Of a stretch of 64,000 nt of DNA, positions 49,914 through 58,495 are shown one piece after another. The position numbers and the translations under genes are program-made. Position 1 is the first letter of the stretch, and every line of letters starts with the position of its first letter. Under the pieces are notes generated by a model that saw nothing but the letters and a program-made list of their open reading frames with translations, ran no database searches and had not been told where the DNA came from. Source of the stretch: Gordonia westfalica (lineage in GTDB: Bacteria; Actinomycetota; Actinomycetes; Mycobacteriales; Mycobacteriaceae). The stretch lies in assembly GCF_900105725.1 (NCBI RefSeq), contig NZ_FNLM01000034.1, forward strand, positions 1,612,001 through 1,676,000, read 5' to 3'.

Positions 49914-50738
49914 TCAACCCACGAACCTCAGATCCGAGATGGTGTCGCTGGCCACCAGCATGATGTAGAAATCCGTGAGCACCAACGTGCCGAGCGTTAT
50001 CCAGGCGAACTGCATGTGCCGGGTGTTGAGCTTGGACACCTGGGTCCAGATCCGGTATCGGACAGGATGTTTCGAGAAATGCTTGAGCCGGCCGCCGGTC
50101 ACGTGACGACACGAATGACACGACACCGTGTAGATCCACAGCAAGACCACGTTGACCACCAGGATCACGTTGCCCAGCCCGAAACCGAATCCGCCGTCCT
50201 TGCCGTGGAACGCGACGACGGCGTCGTAGCTGTTGATCACCGAGATGATCACGGCTGCATAGAAGAAGTACCGGTGCGAGTTCTGGATGATCAGCGGCAA
50301 CCGGGTCTCGCCCGTGTACTTGGTGTGTGGTTCGGCGACCGCACACGCGGGCGGCGACAACCAGATCGACCGGTAATAGGCCTTGCGGTAGTAGTAGCAG
50401 GTCAACCGGAACCCGAGGAGGAACGGCAACGACAGGAACGCCAGCGGAATCCACATCGGGAGTTCCGGGAACGGCGTGCCGAAATGACTCGACCCGGGGA
50501 CGCACGACTCGCTCAGACACGGCGAATAGAACGGCGTCAGGTAGTGATAGTCCGCGACGTAGTAGGCGCTCCGGACGAACGACCGCACGGTCGCGTAGAT
50601 GACGAATGCCCCGAGACCGATCACCGTAAGCAACGGCGACAGCCACCATCTGTCCGTTCGGAGGGTGCGCGCCGCCAGGCGCGCCCGTCTCGGGGAGAAG
50701 ACCCCGAGTGATTCCCGCTCAGCCGCGGGCGCGCTCAC
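49914..50738 (-). CDS. Succinate dehydrogenase membrane anchor (Sdh1 cytochrome b-type subunit)
   Basis: 274 residues with five hydrophobic spans: around residues 35 (LLTVIGLGAFVIYATV), 97 (PLAFLSLPFLLGF), 155 (FFYAAVIISVI), 188 (VILVVNVVLLWIYTV) and 245 (AWITLGTLVLTDFYIML). Histidines in QNSHRYFF and CHSCRHV are candidate haem ligands. One fused subunit replaces SdhC and SdhD, as in Rv0249c. GTG 50738 overlaps the preceding stop by four bases. Confidence 0.88.
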   Translation of the reverse strand: MSAPAAERESLGVFSPRRARLAARTLRTDRWWLSPLLTVIGLGAFVIYATVRSFVRSAYYVADYHYLTPFYSPCLSESCVPGSSHFGTPFPELPMWIPLAFLSLPFLLGFRLTCYYYRKAYYRSIWLSPPACAVAEPHTKYTGETRLPLIIQNSHRYFFYAAVIISVINSYDAVVAFHGKDGGFGFGLGNVILVVNVVLLWIYTVSCHSCRHVTGGRLKHFSKHPVRYRIWTQVSKLNTRHMQFAWITLGTLVLTDFYIMLVASDTISDLRFVG

Positions 50739-51028
50739 TTCGTGCGCTCACGCGAATGGAACCCGAGCCCTTCGTCCTGGGCGCCGAGCCACGCCGCCTC
50801 GTCGGACTTGCTGTCCGGTACGTAGACACGGTCCTGGCCCGGCTTCGCCTGTTGCCTCAACTTCGGCGGATTCTGCTCGAAGTCGTGCAGATCGATGTCG
50901 AGACGGTCGAGGTCATTGACCATCCGGCGAACGCTGTCGGCGTCCCCGTAGCGCGCCTTCAGAGTCACCAGCTGATGGCGCAGCGCCTGGATGCTGTGAT
51001 GGATTGCGTTGATCTCGGCATTTATCAT
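50735..51028 (-). CDS. Small Sdh1-operon protein (Rv0250c-like)
   Basis: 97 residues from ATG 51028, with GGAGGG six bases before it. The N-terminal half is a predicted long helix, probably a coiled coil (INAEINAIHHSIQALRHQL through MVNDLDRLDIDLHDFE), the second half is polar. M. tuberculosis has a similar 97-residue gene, Rv0250c, in the same first place of the operon. No function is established; it may help assemble or regulate the Sdh1 complex. GTGA overlap with the anchor gene. Confidence 0.8.
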   Translation of the reverse strand: MINAEINAIHHSIQALRHQLVTLKARYGDADSVRRMVNDLDRLDIDLHDFEQNPPKLRQQAKPGQDRVYVPDSKSDEAAWLGAQDEGLGFHSRERTK

Positions 51029-51141
51029 GGCGATCCCTCCGGCCACTATGTGATGTTCCACACAGTACCGGCAGAGTATGGATCGTCAACGGTTTTCGGC
51101 GAACGTGTCGCACCGGCGGGGAACCGAAACCCGGGATCCGC

Positions 51142-51795
51142 TCAGTCCTCGTCGGCGCGCCCGACCGTCGCGGCCAGCAGTTCTCTCGCCTGCCGGCGCA
51201 GGACCTCAGGGATCGCGTCGTCGCCCGCGCAGTACCTGACCAGGCAGTTCTCGAACAGCCCGTCGAACCGCGAGTAGGCGCCGAATTCGCTGACCGCCGG
51301 GCCACGACCGACCAGTTCCGAGTAGGCGAGAACGACTCGCCAGATCATCGCCTCGAGTTGACTATCGAGGTCGATCACGGTGTCGCGCAACGCTTCCTCG
51401 AACATCGACTGGGTGCGGAGGTCGTACCAGAGCCGATGCATGGGCGCTTCGTCGACAAGGGTCGCCACCATGGCGTCGGCGAACGCCTCCGCGAGTTCCT
51501 CGGGCGATGTCGCAGGAGCGATCGCGTCGTCGTACCGGCGAACGCACTTCTCCTTGTATCGGCGTACCCCGAAGGTGATGAGCTCGACCTTGTCCCGGAA
51601 GTAGTAGTGCAGCAAGCCGTGGGTGAACTCGGTCTTCTGGGCGATCTCGCGGAGGCTCGTGCGGGCGTAACCCAGTTCGCCGAGGGTGACGAGGGTTGCG
51701 TCGGCGAGTTCGCCACGACGTTTCGCGAATTTGTCGACGTGGCGCACCCGCTCCCGCGACTTCGCCACCCCATCGGGGACAGCAGCGTCGGCCAT
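51142..51795 (-). CDS. TetR family transcriptional regulator
   Basis: 217 residues from ATG 51795, preceded by GGAGGAGG. The DNA-binding domain starts near residue 20 (RRGELADATLVTLGELGYARTS) with helix-turn-helix LREIAQKTEFTHGLLHYYFRD, the TetR recognition helix with Tyr-Tyr-Phe. The C-terminal domain is of the KstR/BetI-like size but I cannot name the ligand. It is divergent from the SDR operon (177 bp between starts) and two operator copies lie in that gap, so it most likely represses itself and that operon. Confidence 0.9.
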   Translation of the reverse strand: MADAAVPDGVAKSRERVRHVDKFAKRRGELADATLVTLGELGYARTSLREIAQKTEFTHGLLHYYFRDKVELITFGVRRYKEKCVRRYDDAIAPATSPEELAEAFADAMVATLVDEAPMHRLWYDLRTQSMFEEALRDTVIDLDSQLEAMIWRVVLAYSELVGRGPAVSEFGAYSRFDGLFENCLVRYCAGDDAIPEVLRRQARELLAATVGRADED

Positions 51796-51860
51796 CAGCA
51801 CACCTCCTCCTCGGGTCGATCTCGCGCGGAGTTCGGAGGACGTGGAGGTCGCCACGACCT

Positions 51861-51898
51861 TTTGACAAGTGTCCAAATTTCTCTTGACAAGTGTCAAG
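51861..51898. promoter_or_regulatory. Two tandem operator copies (TTGACAAGTGTC)
   Basis: TTGACAAGTGTC occurs at 51862-51873 and again at 51884-51895, exactly 22 bases apart (two helical turns). The second copy is a perfect palindrome, CTTGACA-AG-TGTCAAG (51883-51898); the first is imperfect (TTTGACA-AG-TGTCCAA). Position between the TetR gene and the divergent SDR operon, and the even spacing, fit cooperative repressor binding. TTGACA could also be a -35 box. Confidence 0.78.
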
Positions 51899-51971
51899 AC
51901 CCGCGGGACGCTGAGCTCGTCGAGTGATACACATCACACCCGCCGGCTGACCCCACGCTAAGGAGCCCGTC

Positions 51972-52763
51972 ATGACCTCGATCGACCTCTCCGGCCGGAA
52001 AGCCCTCGTCACGGGCGGCGCCCAGGGACTCGGCGAAGGGATGGCCCGCGCCCTGGCGGACGCCGGCGCGACCGTGATGATCGCGGACATCTCCGACGCC
52101 GGAAAAGATGTCGCCGCGTCACTCGGCGCCGACCACGGCTTCACCCGACTCGATGTCACCGACGACGCCAACTGGGCGTCGGCGATCGAGTCGACCGTCT
52201 CCACGATCGGCGGCCTGGACCTCCTCGTGAACAACGCGGGCATCGAGATCACCAGTCTCCTCGTCGACGTCGAGCCCGACGCGATCCGGAAGATGCGCGA
52301 CGTCAACGTCCTCGGCACCACCCTCGGGATCAAGCACGGGCTGCGCGCAATGCGTCCCGACGGGCCCGCGGGACAGGGCGGCGCGATCATCAACGTCGCG
52401 TCGGTGGCGGCGACCATCGCCTTCCCCGGTATCGCGGTCTACTCGGCGACCAAGTCCGCGGTGGATCGGCTCACCCGCGTCGCCGCGATGGAGTCGGGCA
52501 AGCTCGGCTACGGCGTACGCGTGAACTGCATCTACCCGGGGCTCGTACCGACCGCGATGGGTGCCGGACTGGCCAGCGACGTCGCCGAACTGGGCCTGTT
52601 CGAATCCCCCGAGGCCGCGGTCGCCGGGGTCGTCGAACTCACCCCGAGCGGACGGCTCGGGCAGGTCGACGACATGGCCGACGCCGTGGTCTTCCTCGCC
52701 TCCGACGCCGCGAAGTTCATCACCGGAGCCGGACTTCCGGTGGACGGCGGAATGGGGATGTAG
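51972..52763 (+). CDS. Short-chain dehydrogenase/reductase
   Basis: 263 residues. Classical SDR motifs: TGGAQGLGEG (TGxxxGxG cofactor loop), LLVNNAGIEI, INVASVAATIAFPGIAVYSATKSAVD (Ser, then Tyr-x3-Lys) and YPGLVPTAMG. The Asp in ADISDAGK after the second strand suggests NAD rather than NADP. AAGGAG lies seven bases before ATG 51972. First gene of the operon that continues with a saccharopine-dehydrogenase-like gene and an acyl-CoA ligase; an alcohol of the pathway is presumably oxidised here. Confidence 0.93.
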   Translation: MTSIDLSGRKALVTGGAQGLGEGMARALADAGATVMIADISDAGKDVAASLGADHGFTRLDVTDDANWASAIESTVSTIGGLDLLVNNAGIEITSLLVDVEPDAIRKMRDVNVLGTTLGIKHGLRAMRPDGPAGQGGAIINVASVAATIAFPGIAVYSATKSAVDRLTRVAAMESGKLGYGVRVNCIYPGLVPTAMGAGLASDVAELGLFESPEAAVAGVVELTPSGRLGQVDDMADAVVFLASDAAKFITGAGLPVDGGMGM

Positions 52764-52817
52764 CCCGCCCCGAGCCGGTCCGGCCACGCAACCACTTCCC
52801 TCAGAAAGGTCTCGCCC

Positions 52818-53945
52818 ATGCCCGCCAAACCCGCCATCGTCTACGGCGCCTCCGGATACACCGGCCGCCTCATCTGTGAATACCTGCGCGAGTACAAGGT
52901 TCCGTTTCTCGCGGCCGGGCGCAACAAGACCAAGCTCGACGACGCGATGGCTGCGCACGTACCGGGCATCGAGACCGCCGATTTCGAGATCGCCGAGGTC
53001 GAGCACTCGGTGGAGGCGCTGACCGAGCTGTTCCGGGGTGCTGCGGTGGTGTGCAACACCGTCGGACCGTTCTCGACCCACGGCCACGAGGTCGTGCAGG
53101 CCTGCCTCGCGGCCGGTGTCCACTACCTGGACACCACCGGGGAGCAGGACTGGCTCATCAGCCTGGACGAGAAGTACGGCGCGGACTTCGCCGCCGCCGG
53201 CCTGCTGTTGTGTCCGGGTCTGGCCCATATGTACACGACCGGTGAGATCGCCGCGCAGATCTGTTTGGAGACACCGGGTCTGGACACCCTCGACATCGCG
53301 GTGTTCTGGGGTGGCAGCCCGACGATCGCGTCGACGCAGACGATTCTCGTCAACGCGGCGATGGCGAAGGCGTACTACCTCGAGCAGAACAATTACGCCG
53401 AGTGGGATCCGGACGCGGGTCTGTACACCCTGGCGATTCCCGGGCAACACGAACTCGCGCTGGCCCTTCCGTGGGGCGGTACCTCCCACCCGGTGTGGTT
53501 CAAACGCGATCCGCGGGTCGCGAACGTCCGTGCGCTCGGCGGTGTCTTCAACAAGCCGCTGATGGAGGGTGTCCCGCAGATCGTCGCCGGCGCACTGGAA
53601 GCCACCAAGGACATGGCGCCCGACGAACGCCTGGTCGCGCTGCAGGAGGTCGCTGCGTCGGTGATGAGCGAGATGCCGCCGCGCGAGTACACGCGCATCA
53701 ACCGGTCGGTGGATTCCGTGCACGCCACCGGTCCGCTCGGGCGTGCGCACACCGTCATCTACGGCAACTGCAACTACAAGCAGACCGGTCTGCTGCAGGC
53801 GTATGCGGCATATTCGCTGATCCAGAAGGCCCCCTTGCAGACCGGCCTCGCATCCGGCTGCCAGGCGTTCGGCCACCGCGAACTCTTCGGGGTGCTCAAG
53901 GCCTTCGGCTTCGTGCAGGATCCGATCACGACCGTCAACGCGTAG
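52818..53945 (+). CDS. Saccharopine dehydrogenase-like NADP-binding protein
   Basis: 375 residues. The N-terminus PAIVYGASGYTGRLICEYL is a Rossmann loop (G-A-S-G-Y-T-G) of the saccharopine dehydrogenase family; AAGRNKTKLDDAM would bind the NADP phosphate. VVCNTVGPFSTHGHEVVQACLAAGVHYLDTTGE is the next conserved stretch of this group, whose members include trans-acting enoyl reductases and large oxidoreductases of lipid metabolism. The C-terminal two-thirds have no catalytic motif I can name. Located 54 bp after the SDR, 15 bp before the acyl-CoA ligase. Confidence 0.82.
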   Translation: MPAKPAIVYGASGYTGRLICEYLREYKVPFLAAGRNKTKLDDAMAAHVPGIETADFEIAEVEHSVEALTELFRGAAVVCNTVGPFSTHGHEVVQACLAAGVHYLDTTGEQDWLISLDEKYGADFAAAGLLLCPGLAHMYTTGEIAAQICLETPGLDTLDIAVFWGGSPTIASTQTILVNAAMAKAYYLEQNNYAEWDPDAGLYTLAIPGQHELALALPWGGTSHPVWFKRDPRVANVRALGGVFNKPLMEGVPQIVAGALEATKDMAPDERLVALQEVAASVMSEMPPREYTRINRSVDSVHATGPLGRAHTVIYGNCNYKQTGLLQAYAAYSLIQKAPLQTGLASGCQAFGHRELFGVLKAFGFVQDPITTVNA

Positions 53946-53960
53946 GCACCCGGGTCCGGC

Positions 53961-55514
53961 ATGCAGATCGCAGACTTCCTCGACAAGGGCGCGTCACTCG
54001 ACCCGTCCGCGCCCTGCTTCACGACCGACGGGGCCTCGTTGACCTATGCGGAGGTCGTCGACCTGACTCGGGTGGTGGCCGCTGCACTGGTACGACGCGG
54101 CGTCGGTCCGGGAGACAAGGTCGCCGTCCTGTCCGCGAACGACCCGACGGCCTTCGGCGCCGTGTTCGGGATCAGCCGTGCCGGTGCCGTCTGGTGCCCG
54201 ATCAATCCGCGCAACGAAGCGAGCGAGAACCGAACGCTCCTCGACAGATTCGACTGTGTGACACTCCTGTATCAGAAGTCGTTCACACCGCTCGTCGACT
54301 CGATCCGCGATTCACTCCCCCGGATTCACACGTGGGTCTGCCTCGACGACGACGCGCCGGCGCCGGACACCTTGTCCTGGCCGGAATTCATCGGCCCGGC
54401 AACCGAACCCGTAGGTGAGGGCAGTGTCCCGGTATCCGCCGTCGACGATCTGGCGATGATCGCGGGTACCGGAGGCACAACGGGAACGCCCAAAGGCGTG
54501 ATGCTCACGGGGTTCAACCTGGAGACGATGACGTCGCTGACGTTGATGAGCTATCCGTTCGACGGCCGCCCCGTCTACCTGGCGCTGGCGCCCCTCACCC
54601 ACGCCGCCGGCGTGCTCTGTTTCCCGATCCTGTGCCTGGGTGGCGAGATCGTCATCATGCGGAAGCCCGATGTCGAGGACTTCCTGACGCTGGTGGAGCG
54701 GCATCGGGTCACCCACACCTTCCTGCCTCCGACACTGCTGTACATGGTGCTCGCCTCGCCGTCCCTGGAGCGAACGGATTGCTCTGCACTGCAATGTTTC
54801 TGGTACGGCGCCGCACCCATGTCACCGGCCCGGCTGGAAGAGGCACTCACCCGCATCGGTCCGGTGATGGCGCAACTGTTCGGACAGACCGAGGCGCCGA
54901 TGATGGTGTCGACCATGTCGCCCGCGGACCACTTCCGGCCCGACGGTTCGGTGGCAACCGAACGACTCTCCTCTGCAGGCCGACCGACGCCGCTGGTCAC
55001 CCTCGCCATCATGGACGCCAAGGGCAACCACATGCCACGCGGCGAACGTGGCGAGATCGTCATCCGGTCGTCGCTGGTCACGCCGGGCTACTACCGGAAT
55101 GCGGAGGCCACCGCCGAGGCGTCGAAGTTCGGTTGGCACCACACCGGCGACATCGGCTACGTCGACGACGACGGCTTTCTGTTCATCGTCGACCGCGCCA
55201 AGGACATGATCATCACCGGCGGCTTCAACGTCTATTCGGTGGAGGTCGAGCAGGCACTCCTGGCGCACCCCGACATCCAGGACTGCGCGGTGATCGGCCG
55301 CCCCGACGACAAGTGGGGCGAACGGGTCGAGGCGGTCGTCCAACCCCGGGCCGGGCAGTCCGTCGATCCCCAAGCAGTGATCGCCTTCGTCAAGGCCCGC
55401 ATCGGAAGCGTCAAGACGCCGAAGGTGGTGCACGTCTGGCCGGATCTCCCGAGGTCGAAGGTCGGGAAGGTGCTCAAACCCGAGGTGAAGTCGCAGCTGT
55501 CTGCACCGGCCTGA
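53961..55514 (+). CDS. Acyl-CoA synthetase / AMP-dependent ligase
   Basis: 517 residues. The AMP-binding motif GTGGTTGTPKGVMLTG, motif A5 YGAAPMSPARLEEAL with FGQTEAP, HHTGDIGYVDDDGFLFIVDR with the hinge Asp, and KDMIITGGFNVYSVEVEQ are all present. The C-terminal catalytic Lys is in PRSKVGKVLKPEV. It activates a carboxylic acid to its CoA ester through an adenylate. Length is typical (about 500-550). Third gene in the SDR operon, which suggests that an acid formed by the earlier genes is fed into beta-oxidation. Confidence 0.93.
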   Translation: MQIADFLDKGASLDPSAPCFTTDGASLTYAEVVDLTRVVAAALVRRGVGPGDKVAVLSANDPTAFGAVFGISRAGAVWCPINPRNEASENRTLLDRFDCVTLLYQKSFTPLVDSIRDSLPRIHTWVCLDDDAPAPDTLSWPEFIGPATEPVGEGSVPVSAVDDLAMIAGTGGTTGTPKGVMLTGFNLETMTSLTLMSYPFDGRPVYLALAPLTHAAGVLCFPILCLGGEIVIMRKPDVEDFLTLVERHRVTHTFLPPTLLYMVLASPSLERTDCSALQCFWYGAAPMSPARLEEALTRIGPVMAQLFGQTEAPMMVSTMSPADHFRPDGSVATERLSSAGRPTPLVTLAIMDAKGNHMPRGERGEIVIRSSLVTPGYYRNAEATAEASKFGWHHTGDIGYVDDDGFLFIVDRAKDMIITGGFNVYSVEVEQALLAHPDIQDCAVIGRPDDKWGERVEAVVQPRAGQSVDPQAVIAFVKARIGSVKTPKVVHVWPDLPRSKVGKVLKPEVKSQLSAPA

Positions 55515-55610
55515 TCGTCGCGACCACGAACTCCTGACGCGATCGGCATGAGGTGGGATCCTGGAACCGTCTCACCCACGTACGTCGGTGCCAGGAAGCG
55601 ACCCGAGAAC

Positions 55611-56291
55611 ATGAGCGACGACGACACCGCTCCACCGGCCGATCGGCCGCGCGCCGAACAACGCTGGACCGCATCGGCTTTCGTCCTCGCCGCGATGGCC
55701 GTGCCGTTTCTGCTGCCGGCCCGCTACTCGGCCGGCACCGACTGGCTCCTCCCGGCCGTCGAGGGAGCGGTTCTGTTGACGCTCATCATCGTCGACCCCG
55801 GCCGCATCGACCGACCCGGCCGGTGGGTACGCGCATTGTCGATCGCGCTGGTCATCGCCATCGCGGCGAGTGCCGCGTGGGGGTCGGGACGGCTCGTCTG
55901 GGATCTGTTGCACGGCAACCCACAGACGACCAACGCCGATGAACTCCTGATATCGGGCGCGCTGGTGTGGTCGCAGACCGTGCTGGCCTTCGGATTCCTG
56001 TACTGGGAACTCGACAGTGGCGGGCCGGTCAACCGGCACCTTCATCCCCGGCGCCATCCCGATCTCGCGTTCCCCCAGCAACTCGACCCCGACATCGCGC
56101 CGCCCGGTTGGCGACCGGTCTTCGTCGACCATCTGTATCTGGCGCTGACGAACGCGACCGCGTTCAGCCCCACCGACGTCATGCCGCTCGCGCGCTGGAT
56201 GAAACTGGCCATGGCCGTGCAGTCCATGCTGTCGATCGTGATCCTCAGCCTGGTCGTCGCGAACGCGGTGAATCTACTCGGACAGACCTAG
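55611..56291 (+). CDS. Multi-pass membrane protein, DUF1345-like
   Basis: 226 residues from ATG 55611. Five hydrophobic spans can be seen: VLAAMAVPFLLPARY, WLLPAVEGAVLLTLIIV, ALSIALVIAIAASAAWG, SQTVLAFGFLYWELD and LSIVILSLVVANAVNLL. FLYWELDSGGP and YLALTNATAFSPTDVMPL are like segments of the DUF1345 family, which also includes pore-like helices. The gene overlaps the convergent GH43-like gene by four bases. No function assigned. Confidence 0.75.
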   Translation: MSDDDTAPPADRPRAEQRWTASAFVLAAMAVPFLLPARYSAGTDWLLPAVEGAVLLTLIIVDPGRIDRPGRWVRALSIALVIAIAASAAWGSGRLVWDLLHGNPQTTNADELLISGALVWSQTVLAFGFLYWELDSGGPVNRHLHPRRHPDLAFPQQLDPDIAPPGWRPVFVDHLYLALTNATAFSPTDVMPLARWMKLAMAVQSMLSIVILSLVVANAVNLLGQT

Positions 56292-57265
56292 ACCGGTTCC
56301 CGGATCACGCCGAAGTGGCGGGCCGATCCGGAGAGTCCGGGTAGCTCCTTCAGCGGCGTCCAGGTCCGCAGCCCGTCACTGCTGTCGGAGTAGAAGTACC
56401 GCCGGTCCCGGTAGGAGTCGAGATAGAGACGCCAGTTCCCGTTGGGCAGTCTGACCACCTGTGGTCCTTCCACAAGCCGACCCCACGGACCCGGCGCAAC
56501 AAATCGGTAAGGGCCTCCCAACGACCCTGAGACCGCATGTTCGATGACCTTCTTGGTCTCGTTCTTGGTGAACGCGTGATACGTCGCGCCGACCTTCACG
56601 ATGGTGGTGTCGATGCGGTCCGCCCGGAGGCCGAGGATCGGAACAGGCGGACTCCACAGCCGGAGCCCCGGCTCGAGCGCGGTCATCAGGTACGGCACAA
56701 AGCCGCCACCGGTCGACATCGACAGGATCACGTTGATCCGGCCACCTTCGACGAACCATTCCGGCGCCCAGGCCTTGGTCGTGAACGGCGACAACGACGG
56801 TCCGTCGCTGGAGCCCGCCGATCCGAAGCTCAGTGAACCCGCCGACGACCCGGACCCATCCCCCGTGCCGGGCAGGAAGGCGCAGCACAGGGGCACCGGA
56901 TAGTTGTGCATGAACGTCCAGTTCACCCGGTCACGACTGCGTGCGAAACCGATCGTCGTCGAGCCGGTGGTGTACGTGACGTAGTACCACCCGTCCGAAT
57001 TGCGGAAGATGCTCGGATCGCGCACCAGGCCCGACGGCGGCCGATAGGCCCCGAAGCGGAGCGGTGTGAACCGGGTCGCATCCGAGGATTGGTACACGTC
57101 CATGTGACGGGCGCTGGTGTTGGAGAACGCCACCATGGTGTAGCGCCAGTTCGCCGCGTCGGCGGTACCGGGTGTCGCGGCCACCAGCGCCGAGAGCGCG
57201 AGGACCGCGACCGTCAACGCACCGAAGCGGGTCCGGCGCGCGAGGATTCGCTGGGGCAGCAACAT
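56288..57265 (-). CDS. Secreted GH43-like beta-propeller protein
   Basis: 325 residues from ATG 57265. A Sec signal peptide (FGALTVAVLALSALVAATPG, cut after ADA) sends it out of the cell. The mature part resembles the five-blade propeller of glycoside hydrolase family 43: RDPSIFRNSDGWYYVTYTT (D and Y/W of the catalytic floor), TTKAWAPEWFVEGG (central E-W) and VEGPQVVRLPNGNWRLYLD (E-G-P). The Glu and Asp residues suit a hydrolase of arabinose- or xylose-containing polysaccharide, perhaps its own arabinan-rich cell wall; that is inference. Convergent with the membrane protein gene. Confidence 0.8.
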   Translation of the reverse strand: MLLPQRILARRTRFGALTVAVLALSALVAATPGTADAANWRYTMVAFSNTSARHMDVYQSSDATRFTPLRFGAYRPPSGLVRDPSIFRNSDGWYYVTYTTGSTTIGFARSRDRVNWTFMHNYPVPLCCAFLPGTGDGSGSSAGSLSFGSAGSSDGPSLSPFTTKAWAPEWFVEGGRINVILSMSTGGGFVPYLMTALEPGLRLWSPPVPILGLRADRIDTTIVKVGATYHAFTKNETKKVIEHAVSGSLGGPYRFVAPGPWGRLVEGPQVVRLPNGNWRLYLDSYRDRRYFYSDSSDGLRTWTPLKELPGLSGSARHFGVIREPV

Positions 57266-57472
57266 TGGAGCAGTATCCGTGACGCCGGCCGGGTTCCGGG
57301 CGACTTTCACATCGTCGACCCGTGTGTCCACCGAGAGTTGAGGCACTTCGGTCCGGTCAAAGGATCACTGCCTCCAAGAAACCAGGGGGCACCACGGGTT
57401 CCTTCGAACTCGATCGAGGTCGTCTGACCGCAGCGATGTCGCACGCGACATCAAACCCGAAGCTCCGCGGGT

Positions 57473-58429
57473 TCAGGACTGGGCAACCGCCTGCAGCTTC
57501 GGCGGAGCCCAGGTGCCGTCGAGGATCTCGGGACGCGGGCGGTAGAGGCGGATGAGGTAGTTCCAGCCCTCAGGGGTCACGATCGCGTTGGGCGGGACGT
57601 CACCACCGGCGTCGGGGATGAACCGCACGGTGATCGAACCGTCGTCGTTGCGTACACCGGTGACGCTGTTGACCGTGTAGAGGTTCTTCTCGTTCGGCTC
57701 GAAGAACCCGGCCGCGTTGTAGACCGACACCGACCAGAAGGCGTCGACCGGGACATCGGCGAAGACGAGTTCGTAGTGCCCGGGGCCGGTGGCGGGGTCG
57801 ACGCCGACGTACGTCGCCTCCGATGTCGGGAGTCCACCCCAGCCCGCGGCGCATCCGATGAGGTGGCGCACCGGGTCGACCTCCTCGCGGGTGCCGAAGG
57901 TGCGGTCGAAGGAGTCGAGACCCTTCGCCAGCTCCAGCAAAGCGTTGCGAGTCGCGTCGAGGCTTGCGGTGTCGTAGTCGGGAGAGACGAACGATTCCGA
58001 CGACCCGGACGTGACCGTCGTCTGGTCCTGCAGCACACCGACCGTCGCGACGTCGTCGGCGTCGGTCGGGTCGACCAGTATCCGTACGGCGACGAGGACA
58101 TACCGCGATCCGTACTGCTCCTGAGTCAGCGTGTGCTCACCCGCCGCGTGGAGAACACCACCGACGTAGTGGTTCTCGTTCACGATCATCGCGGACACGT
58201 AACGCTCGCCCGCGTCGGGCAGTGTCAGGACGGCCGGCTCGGCGAGATCGACGACCGCGAAGCTGTAGAGCGTGTCGCGGTTGAGCCGGATCACCGTCTG
58301 CTCGTCGATCGAGGCGGGTTCCCGGTTGTGCCGGAACTTCCCCACCCCGCCGGCGGCCAGCTGGATGTCGGCGAACATCCGGTGCGTCTCCGCCCGAACG
58401 AAGTTGTCCACGTTGACATGGCCCGACAT
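57473..58429 (-). CDS. DUF1254/DUF1214 domain protein
   Basis: 318 residues from ATG 58429, with GGGAGA six bases upstream. Recognised parts are an N-terminal DUF1254-like region (FVRAETHRMFADI; NRDTLYSFAVVDLAEPAVL; RYVSAMIVNENHYVGGVLHAAG) and a C-terminal DUF1214 region (GHYELVFADVPVDAFWSVSV; YNAAGFFEPNEKNLYTVNS; NAIVTPEGWNYLIRLYRPRP). No signal peptide, unlike many relatives. Function unknown in the family. It is downstream of the damaged membrane gene on the same strand, separated by 66 bp. Confidence 0.85.
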   Translation of the reverse strand: MSGHVNVDNFVRAETHRMFADIQLAAGGVGKFRHNREPASIDEQTVIRLNRDTLYSFAVVDLAEPAVLTLPDAGERYVSAMIVNENHYVGGVLHAAGEHTLTQEQYGSRYVLVAVRILVDPTDADDVATVGVLQDQTTVTSGSSESFVSPDYDTASLDATRNALLELAKGLDSFDRTFGTREEVDPVRHLIGCAAGWGGLPTSEATYVGVDPATGPGHYELVFADVPVDAFWSVSVYNAAGFFEPNEKNLYTVNSVTGVRNDDGSITVRFIPDAGGDVPPNAIVTPEGWNYLIRLYRPRPEILDGTWAPPKLQAVAQS

Positions 58430-58495
58430 GCGTTGTCTCCCTCGGATCAGTACCCGACGCCCGGTGTCCGACGCCACGGTAGGCGATATCGAAGC

